Shown in pieces: positions 1 through 7,626 of a stretch of DNA of 64,000 nucleotides (its first letter is position 1; the number at the start of each line of letters is the position of its first letter). The DNA comes from Aurantimicrobium minutum (lineage in GTDB: Bacteria > Actinomycetota > Actinomycetes > Actinomycetales > Microbacteriaceae): assembly GCF_002355535.1 (NCBI RefSeq), contig NZ_AP017457.1:930001-994000 (forward strand), given 5' to 3'. Both the position numbers and the translations under genes were made by a program. The notes under the pieces were generated by a model. It searched no databases. It saw only the letters and a list, made by a program, of their open reading frames with translations, and was not told where the DNA came from.

Positions 1-183
1 GGCCTCTATGTCACGGCTGGCACCAAGGTCAACGTCATTGATGGCGAGAATACAACCGTGATGAAAGCTAAAGAGCTTTCTGGTGTGAACAACTTGCTGT
101 TCCGTCGTAATTCAGGAACCGGTGCCGTGGAAGTAACCTCGCGCACGGGCGTGGGCATTGTCCTCAACTCTGCCCTGCACTAA
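1..183 (+). CDS. dapD: Tetrahydrodipicolinate N-succinyltransferase, C-terminal part (partial)
   Basis: This is the end of a gene that enters from the left edge. The open frame starts at base 1 and stops with TAA at 181-183, giving 60 residues. It reads like the C-terminus of actinobacterial DapD: GLYVTAGTKV, then LSGVNNLLFRRNS, then a tail ending LNSALH. DapD makes N-succinyl-2-amino-6-ketopimelate in the succinylase branch of lysine and diaminopimelate synthesis. dapC, which takes the next step, lies about 2.5 kb away on the other strand, supporting the call. The catalytic left-handed beta-helix lies outside the window, so identity rests on the tail and context. Confidence 0.85.
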   Translation, partial: GLYVTAGTKVNVIDGENTTVMKAKELSGVNNLLFRRNSGTGAVEVTSRTGVGIVLNSALH

Positions 184-186
184 TTT

Positions 187-1230
187 CTAGGGCGCGATAA
201 TCTTCACGCCAGGTTCAGTACCTTGGCTCATCGCGGCTAACGCTTCCGGAACCTCATCCAAGCTGATGGTGCGTGTAATGAACTGCCCTGGATCGATAAC
301 ACCAGTAGCAATGTCGGAGAGCATCTGCGGATAAGAAGCAGCTGCCATTCCGTGTGAACCCAACACCTGTAACTCACGGCCAATCACTAAATGCATGGGT
401 ACTGTAGCGCGGTCCCCAATCTTGGCAGGTAGCAACAAACCTATTTGAACGTGGCGTCCCTGGACACGCAGGCTTTCGACTGCTGTGCGCGAGGTTTCTA
501 TACTTCCCAACGCGTCCACTGAGACATCAACACCGCCTGGAACAATCGCCTGGATAGCCTCAACAACAGATCCACGCCCGGCATTGATCACATGTGCCGC
601 ACCGGCTTGACGGGCAAGCTCTAAAGCATCATCGTTCACGTCCACAGCAATGACCTGTGCACCACAGGAAGCTGCAACCATCACGGCAGCTAAACCAATC
701 CCGCCGCAGCCAAAGACTGCAACGCTTTCTCCCAGAGTGACAGCTGCGACATGCTTGATGGCCCGATAGCTCGTGGCAAAGCGGCACCCTAAGCTTGCTG
801 CCACAACGAAGGGAACTTCAGCGGGAAGTTTCACCGCATTGAAGTCTGCTCGAGGAATAGCGACGAACTGAGCATAGGTACCTGGGCCGCTGAAACCTGG
901 TTGCCATTGATCTGGACACACCTGGGCATTGCCACTTTCACACCACGAGCATTGTCCACAGCCACACACAAAGGGAAAAACAACCCTGTCTCCCACAACA
1001 AGACCAGAAACCTCCGCTCCCACCTGGTGAACCACCCCAGCAAACTCATGGCCAGGGATGTGTGGAAATACGGTGATGTCGGGATCATGACCCTGCCATG
1101 CATGCCAATCAGAGCGGCACAATCCAGCCGCTTTGACTTCGATAACAACACCGTCGGCTGGAGCTGTTGGCATCACCACGTCTACTACAGTCAGTGGCCC
1201 TGCAAACTGTTCAAACTGAACTGCCTTCAT
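187..1230 (-). CDS. Zinc-dependent alcohol dehydrogenase (MDR family)
   Basis: A 347-residue medium-chain dehydrogenase/reductase, a normal length for the family. Likely catalytic zinc ligands are C38, the GHE motif at 60-62 and C149. The structural zinc site is complete: C91, C94, C97 and C105. The Rossmann fold shows GCGGIG at 174-179, followed by a strand ending in Asp, which suggests NAD rather than NADP. It should oxidise an alcohol or reduce an aldehyde; the substrate cannot be read from sequence. It starts 17 bases after the gltA stop on the same strand, so it may be cotranscribed with gltA. It is convergent with dapD, 3 bases apart. No clear Shine-Dalgarno precedes the ATG. Confidence 0.85.
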   Translation of the reverse strand: MKAVQFEQFAGPLTVVDVVMPTAPADGVVIEVKAAGLCRSDWHAWQGHDPDITVFPHIPGHEFAGVVHQVGAEVSGLVVGDRVVFPFVCGCGQCSWCESGNAQVCPDQWQPGFSGPGTYAQFVAIPRADFNAVKLPAEVPFVVAASLGCRFATSYRAIKHVAAVTLGESVAVFGCGGIGLAAVMVAASCGAQVIAVDVNDDALELARQAGAAHVINAGRGSVVEAIQAIVPGGVDVSVDALGSIETSRTAVESLRVQGRHVQIGLLLPAKIGDRATVPMHLVIGRELQVLGSHGMAAASYPQMLSDIATGVIDPGQFITRTISLDEVPEALAAMSQGTEPGVKIIAP

Positions 1231-1247
1231 GGCGGAGGTGAGCAGGC

Positions 1248-2543
1248 TTAGAAGTTACGAAGCTGGTCGCCGATGTACAGCTGCTGTGGGCGACCAATCT
1301 TGGTCTGTGGGTCCAGGTTCATTTCACGCCAGTGCGCAATCCAACCTGGCAGACGGCCCAGAGCAAACAGAACAGTAAACATGCGGGTGGGGAAACCCAT
1401 CGCCTTGTAGATAACACCGGTGTAGAAGTCCACGTTGGGGTAAAGCTTGCGCTCCTTGAAGTAGTCGTCCTCGAGGGCGATTCCTTCAAGCTCCTTGGCA
1501 ATTCCCAGAAGTGGGTCGTTGACACCGAGGGCAGCAAGGACCTCGTCTGCGGTGTCCTTCACAAGGCGTGCACGTGGGTCGTAGTTCTTGTACACGCGGT
1601 GACCGAAGCCCATGAGACGGACGCCGTCTTCTTTGTTCTTGACGCGCTCAACGTACTTAGAAACGGACTCACCTGATTCTTGGATTTCTCCGAGCATGGT
1701 GAGCACAGCCTCGTTTGCTCCACCGTGAAGTGGGCCAAAGAGGGCGTTGATACCTGCAGAGACTGATGCAAAGAGGTTTGCATCAGTAGAACCGACCAAG
1801 CGGACAGTAGAGGTGGAAGCGTTCTGTTCGTGGTCTGCATGCAGAATGAGCAAACGCTCGAGAGCGTTGACAACAACAGGGTTCTGAACGTAAGGCTCTG
1901 CCTTGTTGCCGAAGGTTAGGCGCAGGAAGTTCTCAACAAAAGACAGCGAGTTGTCTGGGTAGAGACGAGCCTGACCGATGCTTTTCTTATGTGCATAAGC
2001 AGCCATTACGGGAAGCTTTGCCAGAAGGCGGTAGGTCGACGTTTCAACCTGCTCAGGGTTCTTGGGATCAAGTGAGTCTTCGTAATAGGTCGACAGTGCT
2101 GAAACGCCTGCAGAGAGTACCGGCATAGGGTGTGCGCGACGTGGGAATCCGGAGAAGAAATCCTTGAGGTCTTCGTGCAGGAGTGTGTGACGACGAATGT
2201 TTTCTTCGAAGTTTTCTTTCTCGACTGCGGTAGGAACTTCGCCATGAATGAGCAGATAAGCAGTTTCAAGGAAGGTCAGGTTTGTTGCTACCTGGTCGAT
2301 GGGATATCCGCGGTATCGCAGGATGCCAGCCTCACCATCGATGTAGGTGATTTTCGACTTGGTGGAAGCTGTGTTGACGAAGCCATAGTCCAGTGCGGTG
2401 AGGCCTGTCTGCTTGGTCAAAGTTGAGAGGTCAATAGCTGGATTGCCTTCGGTACCGTGCAAAACGGGTAGCTCAATGGTCTTGCCGTTGTAAGTGAGGG
2501 AAATGTTCTCCCCCGCAGGCACTGAGTTAGTGGCTTCAGTCAC
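1248..2543 (-). CDS. gltA: Citrate synthase
   Basis: Condenses acetyl-CoA and oxaloacetate to citrate, the entry step of the TCA cycle. The 431-residue length and long N-terminal beta region match the hexameric type II enzymes of bacteria. The catalytic triad is visible as H273 (PLHGG), H315 (GFGHRVY) and D372 (NVDFY). The motif HADHEQNAS lies at 235-243. The start is GTG at 2541-2543, fixed by a strong AAGGAG five bases upstream. The 103-base gap to dapC should hold its promoter, but no convincing -35/-10 pair could be assigned. A zinc alcohol dehydrogenase follows closely on the same strand. Confidence 0.97.
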   Translation of the reverse strand: MTEATNSVPAGENISLTYNGKTIELPVLHGTEGNPAIDLSTLTKQTGLTALDYGFVNTASTKSKITYIDGEAGILRYRGYPIDQVATNLTFLETAYLLIHGEVPTAVEKENFEENIRRHTLLHEDLKDFFSGFPRRAHPMPVLSAGVSALSTYYEDSLDPKNPEQVETSTYRLLAKLPVMAAYAHKKSIGQARLYPDNSLSFVENFLRLTFGNKAEPYVQNPVVVNALERLLILHADHEQNASTSTVRLVGSTDANLFASVSAGINALFGPLHGGANEAVLTMLGEIQESGESVSKYVERVKNKEDGVRLMGFGHRVYKNYDPRARLVKDTADEVLAALGVNDPLLGIAKELEGIALEDDYFKERKLYPNVDFYTGVIYKAMGFPTRMFTVLFALGRLPGWIAHWREMNLDPQTKIGRPQQLYIGDQLRNF

Positions 2544-2646
2544 GAAGACTCCTTGTGGAAACTGTCTTAGGTGAGTGGGTACTCAAGTTCATTCATGGTG
2601 ATGAAATCCCCAAGTTATCCAAGCCTATTGGCAAAAAGTACTGTTG

Positions 2647-3750
2647 CTAAACACTCAGAAGTCTGCGTGCAGCCTCAGCAATACGCTCATCGGTTTCCGT
2701 CAACGACAAACGAACATGGTTAGGAAAAAAATCACCATAAAAAACACCTGGCCCAGCAATAATTCCTAAGCCGGCAAGCTTCTCAATCGACGCCCACGCA
2801 TCAACGCCCTCGGTGACCCATAAATAGAGTCCCGCTTCACTGTGGTCGATGCGGTATCCGGCAGAGTTCAAAGCAGGAATGAGCATCTCCCGGCGAGCGC
2901 GATAGCGCTCTTTCTGAGCGGCAACGTGTGCATCATCATTGAGTGCAGCAACCATCGCAACCTGGACTGGCCCCGGTTGCATCATGCCTGCGTGCTTACG
3001 AATGTTGGTGAGCTGAGAAATCAATGCGGCATCTCCGGCAACAAATGCTGCACGGTATCCAGCCAGGTTGGATTGCTTGCTCAAGGAATACGCGGTCAGA
3101 ATTCCAGTGAGATCGCCACCGGTTACCTCTGGATCAAGCAGACTGGGAATAGGTTCGTGTTCCCAGCGCCCAGACCAGCCCAGTTCGGCATAACACTCGT
3201 CACCGACGATGTAGGCCCCGAGTTCTCGTGCTCGCTGAACACGAGCCTTGAGCTGTTCTTTATCGAGAACTTGTCCATCTGGATTACCGGGGCTGTTGAG
3301 CCAGACCAGCTTTGTGTTTTCTGGCCATTGAGCGGGGTTATCACTCGGGAAAGGGGTTGCCTCGGCCATGCGCGCCCCAATCTCATAGGTCGGATAGGCG
3401 GCTGTAGGGTGCACGACCACATCACCAGGACCTAAACGCAACATGAACGGTAGCCAAGCAACAAACTCTTTGGACCCAATGGTGGGCAGAACATTATCTA
3501 CACCCAGGCCGGTCACACCACGACGGCGAGCAAACCACTCCACGATTGCTTCGCGTAACGCGGGAGTTCCGATTGTGGTGGGGTACGCGTGTGAATCTGT
3601 CGCCTGAGCGAGGGCAGCACGAATAACCTCTGGCGTGGGGTCTACCGGTGAACCGATGGAGAGATCAATTGCACCGCCATGATGAGCTTTCGCCTTCGCC
3701 ACGAAGGGCGCCATGGCGTCCCATGGGTAATCAGGCAGCTCTGTGAGCAT
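2647..3750 (-). CDS. dapC: Succinyldiaminopimelate transaminase
   Basis: A class I/II PLP aminotransferase of 367 residues that converts N-succinyl-2-amino-6-ketopimelate to N-succinyl-diaminopimelate in the lysine/DAP branch. Visible PLP-site features are N156 in SPGNPDG, D184 and Y187 in GDECY, the Schiff-base lysine K225 in SLSKQSN and R233. The assignment to DapC, rather than a general aspartate aminotransferase, rests on the neighbours: it follows fdxA by 5 bases, a conserved actinobacterial pair, and dapD is close by. The gene is in the fdxA operon. Confidence 0.92.
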   Translation of the reverse strand: MLTELPDYPWDAMAPFVAKAKAHHGGAIDLSIGSPVDPTPEVIRAALAQATDSHAYPTTIGTPALREAIVEWFARRRGVTGLGVDNVLPTIGSKEFVAWLPFMLRLGPGDVVVHPTAAYPTYEIGARMAEATPFPSDNPAQWPENTKLVWLNSPGNPDGQVLDKEQLKARVQRARELGAYIVGDECYAELGWSGRWEHEPIPSLLDPEVTGGDLTGILTAYSLSKQSNLAGYRAAFVAGDAALISQLTNIRKHAGMMQPGPVQVAMVAALNDDAHVAAQKERYRARREMLIPALNSAGYRIDHSEAGLYLWVTEGVDAWASIEKLAGLGIIAGPGVFYGDFFPNHVRLSLTETDERIAEAARRLLSV

Positions 3751-3755
3751 GAAAC

Positions 3756-4073
3756 TTAGGCCTGTGGGGGCAGTGCAGTAATTACAGGGTGGTCACCCTT
3801 GATAACGCCAACCTTGGCAGCTCCACCGGGGGATCCAACTTCTTGGAAGAACTCCACGTTTGCCTTGTAGTAGTCAGCCCACTGCTCTGGGAGATCATCT
3901 TCGTAGTAGATGGCTTCGACGGGGCACACTGGTTCGCATGCGCCACAGTCCACACACTCATCGGGGTGGATGTAAAGCATACGGTCACCTTCGTAGATGC
4001 AATCTACGGGGCACTCATCGATGCAGGCACGGTCTTTGACATCTACACATGGCAAGGCGATGACGTAGGTCAA
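3756..4073 (-). CDS. fdxA: 7Fe ferredoxin
   Basis: A 105-residue seven-iron ferredoxin. Eight cysteines are placed as in Azotobacter ferredoxin I: C9, C17 and C50 fit the [3Fe-4S] cluster, C21, C40, C43 and C46 fit the [4Fe-4S] cluster, and C25 is the free cysteine. It carries single electrons between cytosolic redox enzymes; its partner is not evident here. dapC follows after 5 bases, so the two are probably one transcript. Confidence 0.95.
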   Translation of the reverse strand: MTYVIALPCVDVKDRACIDECPVDCIYEGDRMLYIHPDECVDCGACEPVCPVEAIYYEDDLPEQWADYYKANVEFFQEVGSPGGAAKVGVIKGDHPVITALPPQA

Positions 4074-4131
4074 GGTGGTACTCCTCTATCGAAAGTTCAG
4101 GTGGGTCTGACTTAACTTTACTGTTCTTTTC

Positions 4132-4542
4132 TTAGCTGCTGATGCTCTCGCCACGGCGGTGTTCGGGCAGTTTGGGCCAAGCCACGACCACTATCGCAAT
4201 CAACGTGGGAGCAACAGCCCAGATTGTGCCCAGCAGGTTGTTTGGCACAAGGACGGATCCCCCGACGCTGCGCAGACTCAAGAGAAAAACCATGCCAATA
4301 ATTCCCAGTGCCGCACACAGCACGATCAGCCTGTCTTGCACAACCATTCTCAGGCCTACGAGAAAACCGATAAGCACAATCAGAGAAAGAATCATGCCCC
4401 AGGGAATGTCGATTCCCAATATGGTCACGACGTTTTGATGAGCAACGGTGGTGATGGATCCAACCAGAAGCCCCATGAAGAGTGCTCCTAGACACAGCAA
4501 TAAACGGGTGGACCAGGGGCGTGTGGGGTGTTGTTCGGGCAT
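4132..4542 (-). CDS. Small four-helix membrane protein, function unknown (DUF6113-like)
   Basis: A 136-residue protein with four predicted membrane helices, at about 12-32, 45-66, 71-90 and 104-122, and a short charged C-terminal tail (PKLPEHRRGE). No catalytic motif is visible. It resembles the small DUF6113-type membrane proteins that sit near fdxA in Microbacteriaceae; this is a recollection of family context, not a search result. It lies 58 bases upstream of fdxA on the same strand and could be its operon partner. Confidence 0.7.
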   Translation of the reverse strand: MPEQHPTRPWSTRLLLCLGALFMGLLVGSITTVAHQNVVTILGIDIPWGMILSLIVLIGFLVGLRMVVQDRLIVLCAALGIIGMVFLLSLRSVGGSVLVPNNLLGTIWAVAPTLIAIVVVAWPKLPEHRRGESISS

Positions 4543-4611
4543 TTATGTAGTGTACCTAGCTAAATATCGTTCGTATCCGTATGATTATTTCCATCGGTAA
4601 GAATATTGAGT

Positions 4612-4641
4612 TTGACCAAGTTAGGTAATCCTTACTAAGGT
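4612..4641 (+). promoter_or_regulatory. Candidate promoter of the FTR1 iron permease gene
   Basis: TTGACC at 4612-4617 fits a -35 box in five of six bases. TAAGGT at 4636-4641 fits the actinobacterial -10 pattern TANNNT. The spacer is 18 bases. The -10 lies inside the iron-box array, so a bound metal-dependent repressor would block RNA polymerase. Inferred from sequence only. Confidence 0.55.
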
Positions 4642-4665
4642 AAACCTTACTTAGGTAAACCTAAC
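4621..4665 (+). promoter_or_regulatory. Triple tandem DtxR/IdeR-type iron box
   Basis: Three 15-base repeats stand head to tail at 4621-4635, 4636-4650 and 4651-4665. Each fits T(T/A)AGGTAANCCT(T/A)AC and is itself nearly palindromic. The hexamer TTAGGT/TAAGGT and its inverse match the known DtxR/IdeR iron box, which is built from AGGT half-sites. The array ends 36 bases before the ATG of the iron permease gene, so iron repression of that gene is a strong inference. Confidence 0.75.
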
Positions 4666-4701
4666 TCCGTTGCTGCAACTAGAAAGACCAGTGCCAGAAT
4701 A

Positions 4702-5517
4702 ATGTTCGCAAACTTGCTCATCGGTCTTCGCGAAGGCCTCGAAGCGGCACTGATCATCGGTATTCTCGGCGCGTATCTGATCAAAATTGATCGCCGTGAT
4801 GTGTTGCCCAAAATGTGGGCTGGTGTTGGCATAGCTGCACTCCTCTCTGCTGCGGTAGGAATCCTTCTTGGTGTTGGGGTTGCAACACTCGATGACAGGT
4901 CAGAAGAAATCCTCGCAGGGGTGCTGTCCTTCCTTGCTGTAGTCCTGGTGACTTGGATGATCTTCTGGATGGCCAAAACTGCTCGCAGCATCAAAGCTCA
5001 TTTGGAATCAGATGTGGATAAGAACCTTGCCGGTAACGGCTGGGGAATCATGCTTGTCGCATTTTTGGCCGTCGGTCGTGAAGGAATTGAAACCGCTGTC
5101 TTCATCTGGGCGGCAGCCAACGCAACAGGTGAACGCCTGCTGCCAACCTTGGGTGCCATCATTGGTCTCGGAATAGCAGCTCTGTTGGGATGGCTCATCT
5201 TCAAGGGAATGGTGCGCTTAGATCTCAAGAAGTTCTTCGCATGGTCAGGAGCTTTCCTCATCATCGTGGCCGCCGGAATTCTCAGCTATGGAATCCACGA
5301 ATGGCAAGAAGCTGGTCTACTTCCCGGCGACGCGAACAAAGCCTTTAACGTGGAAGCTGTCATAGCTCCAGACACCTGGTACGCGGTACTACTTCGCGGA
5401 ACAGTCGGCTTTACGCCCGAAATGTCATGGCTGCAGGTTATCGGCTGGGTTCTCTACGTCGGAATCACCATGACAGTTTTCTTGCGCTCTATGAAAACGA
5501 AAGCCCCAGCCAAATAA
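4702..5517 (+). CDS. efeU: FTR1-family high-affinity iron permease (EfeU-like)
   Basis: A 271-residue, multi-helix inner-membrane permease. It carries the two diagnostic REXXE iron-binding motifs, REGLE at 10-14 and REGIE at 126-130, placed in helices 1 and 4 as in FTR1/EfeU. Known members move iron across the membrane coupled to ferrous oxidation. In most bacteria efeU is followed by efeO and efeB; here neither follows, and the next gene is typA on the other strand, so this is a lone FTR1. Three iron boxes upstream point to iron-repressed expression. No Shine-Dalgarno is evident before the ATG. Confidence 0.9.
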   Translation: MFANLLIGLREGLEAALIIGILGAYLIKIDRRDVLPKMWAGVGIAALLSAAVGILLGVGVATLDDRSEEILAGVLSFLAVVLVTWMIFWMAKTARSIKAHLESDVDKNLAGNGWGIMLVAFLAVGREGIETAVFIWAAANATGERLLPTLGAIIGLGIAALLGWLIFKGMVRLDLKKFFAWSGAFLIIVAAGILSYGIHEWQEAGLLPGDANKAFNVEAVIAPDTWYAVLLRGTVGFTPEMSWLQVIGWVLYVGITMTVFLRSMKTKAPAK

Positions 5518-5545
5518 GGAGAGGGCTTGTCGTCAGTGAAACTGA

Positions 5546-7453
5546 TTACTCGTTCTGCTTCTTGAGGCGGCTCGCGTTACGTGCACGAGATTGAGCATCG
5601 AGCTCAACCTTGCGAATACGCACCGTTTCAGGTGTGACCTCAACACACTCATCTTCACGAGCGAACTCGAGGCACTCCTCGAGTGAGAGCTGACGAGAAG
5701 GAGTCATTGACTCGAAGCTGTCTGCAGTTGACGAACGCATGTTTGTCAGCTTCTTTTCTTTGGTGATGTTCACATCCATGTCATCAGCACGGGAGTTCTC
5801 ACCAATAACCATGCCCTCATAAACCTCTTCAGTGGGCTGAACGAAGAAGCTCATGCGCTCCTGCAGACCAATGATGGCGAAGGGAGTGACCACACCGGCG
5901 CGGTCAGCGACGATAGATCCGTTGACACGGGTCACAATCTGACCCGCCCACTCTTCATAGCCGTGAGCAATCGCGTTAGCGATACCGGTACCACGCGTTG
6001 CGGTGAGGAATTCGGTGCGGAAACCGATCAGACCACGAGAAGGAACGATGAATTCCATACGAACCCAACCGGTTCCGTGATTAACCATCGATTCCATACG
6101 CCCCTTGCGTGCGGCAAGCAGCTGCGTGATTGCACCGAGGTATTCCTCAGGTGCATCAATGGTGAGGTGTTCGTAAGGTTCGTGAACCTTGCCATCAACC
6201 TTCTTGGTCACTACCTGTGGCTTACCCACGGTGAGCTCGAAACCTTCACGGCGCATGTTTTCAACCAAGATGGCCAGCGCAAGTTCACCACGGCCCTGGA
6301 CTTCCCAGGTGTCGGGGCGTCCGATGTCGACAACTTTGAGCGAAACGTTACCGATGAGTTCACGGTCGAGACGATCCTTCACCATTCGAGCGGTGAGCTT
6401 GTGACCCTTGACCTTACCGACCAGAGGAGAGGTGTTGGTTCCGATAGTCATCGAAATAGCGGGGTCATCCACTGTAATGGCGGGAAGGGGACGAACATCA
6501 TCGGGATCAGCAAGAGTTTCACCAATGGTGATCTCATCAATACCTGCCACAGCAACAATGTCACCGGGAGCAGCACTCTCAGCGGGGAAACGCTCGAGGG
6601 CTTTGGTCTTCAAAAGTTCGGTGATGCGAACGTTGGATACAGTGCCATCGTGCTTGACCCAGGCAACGGTCTGACCCTTTTTGATGGTTCCGTTGAACAC
6701 ACGAATCAAAGCCAAACGACCCAGGAAGGGCGACGCATCCAGGTTGGTGACGTGCGCCTGAAGTGGTGCTTCGTCATCGTAGGAGGGAGCAGGAATGTGC
6801 TTGAGAATGGCTTCAAAAAGAGGCTCAAGGTCATCGTTATCAGGCAAAGAACCATCTGCGGGCTTGTTGTGACTTGCAGCACCGGCACGGCCAGATGCAT
6901 AAACAACAGGAACATCCAGGATGGAATCCAGATCCAGATCGGGAACATCATCAGCCATATCGGATGCAAGACCAAGCAGGAGGTCCTGGCTTTCGCCCAC
7001 AACTTCGTCGATACGAGCATCGGGACGGTCAGTCTTGTTCACCAACAAGATCACGGGAAGCTTTGCTTCCAGTGCCTTGCGCAATACGAAGCGGGTCTGT
7101 GGAAGAGGACCTTCAGAAGCATCAACCAGAAGCACAACGCCGTCCACCATGGACAGACCGCGCTCCACCTCGCCACCAAAGTCAGCGTGGCCAGGAGTGT
7201 CAATCACGTTAATGGTGATGGGTCCGCTTGTTGCGTGCTTTCCTTCGTAGGACACAGCAGTGTTCTTCGCAAGGATGGTGATGCCTTTTTCGCGTTCAAG
7301 ATCGTTGGAGTCCATCATGCGGTCTTCGCCGGCAAAGTGGGCGTCAAACGAGTTGGTCTGCTTGAGCATTGCGTCAACAAGCGTGGTCTTACCGTGGTCA
7401 ACGTGAGCAACGATTGCGACGTTGCGCAGGTCTGAGCGGAGGGCGTGCGCCAT
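5546..7453 (-). CDS. typA: Ribosome-associated GTPase TypA/BipA
   Basis: A 635-residue translational GTPase involved in ribosome assembly and stress or low-temperature growth in known bacteria. G1 reads AHVDHGKT at 16-23, followed by DTPGHADF (G3) and NKTD (G4), then EF-G-like domains and the TypA C-terminal domain. The open frame extends 58 codons further upstream, but the ATG at 7451-7453 is preferred: the protein then begins just before the G domain, has the usual length and has GAGAGG in front. An 8-bp hairpin abuts that ribosome-binding site. The gene is convergent with the iron permease, 28 bases apart. Confidence 0.95.
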   Translation of the reverse strand: MAHALRSDLRNVAIVAHVDHGKTTLVDAMLKQTNSFDAHFAGEDRMMDSNDLEREKGITILAKNTAVSYEGKHATSGPITINVIDTPGHADFGGEVERGLSMVDGVVLLVDASEGPLPQTRFVLRKALEAKLPVILLVNKTDRPDARIDEVVGESQDLLLGLASDMADDVPDLDLDSILDVPVVYASGRAGAASHNKPADGSLPDNDDLEPLFEAILKHIPAPSYDDEAPLQAHVTNLDASPFLGRLALIRVFNGTIKKGQTVAWVKHDGTVSNVRITELLKTKALERFPAESAAPGDIVAVAGIDEITIGETLADPDDVRPLPAITVDDPAISMTIGTNTSPLVGKVKGHKLTARMVKDRLDRELIGNVSLKVVDIGRPDTWEVQGRGELALAILVENMRREGFELTVGKPQVVTKKVDGKVHEPYEHLTIDAPEEYLGAITQLLAARKGRMESMVNHGTGWVRMEFIVPSRGLIGFRTEFLTATRGTGIANAIAHGYEEWAGQIVTRVNGSIVADRAGVVTPFAIIGLQERMSFFVQPTEEVYEGMVIGENSRADDMDVNITKEKKLTNMRSSTADSFESMTPSRQLSLEECLEFAREDECVEVTPETVRIRKVELDAQSRARNASRLKKQNE

Positions 7454-7465
7454 GAAAAATCCTCT

Positions 7466-7487
7466 CGATGACCTCACATGGTCATCG
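7466..7487 (-). promoter_or_regulatory. Hairpin directly upstream of the typA ribosome-binding site
   Basis: CGATGACC at 7466-7473 pairs perfectly with GGTCATCG at 7480-7487 around a 6-base loop. On the typA mRNA the stem ends right beside the GAGAGG ribosome-binding site. It could modulate translation; no function is shown. Confidence 0.4.
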
Positions 7488-7626
7488 TTTGTGAAAAGTG
7501 AGCGCCCGAATAACGTGTACCAGCGGCACCACAAGTGTGCGATGCCGGGAAAATCGAGCAGTTCCAGCATACCGCAGGGCTTGAACTTCTTGATTTCGAA
7601 GCCTGAGTTACTGAAATAATGAGTCA

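Noticed and set aside
5963-7435. A 490-codon open frame on the plus strand opposite typA
   Set aside because: It lies wholly antisense to a clear GTPase, has no family likeness, is low in complexity and arises from the codon bias of the real gene.
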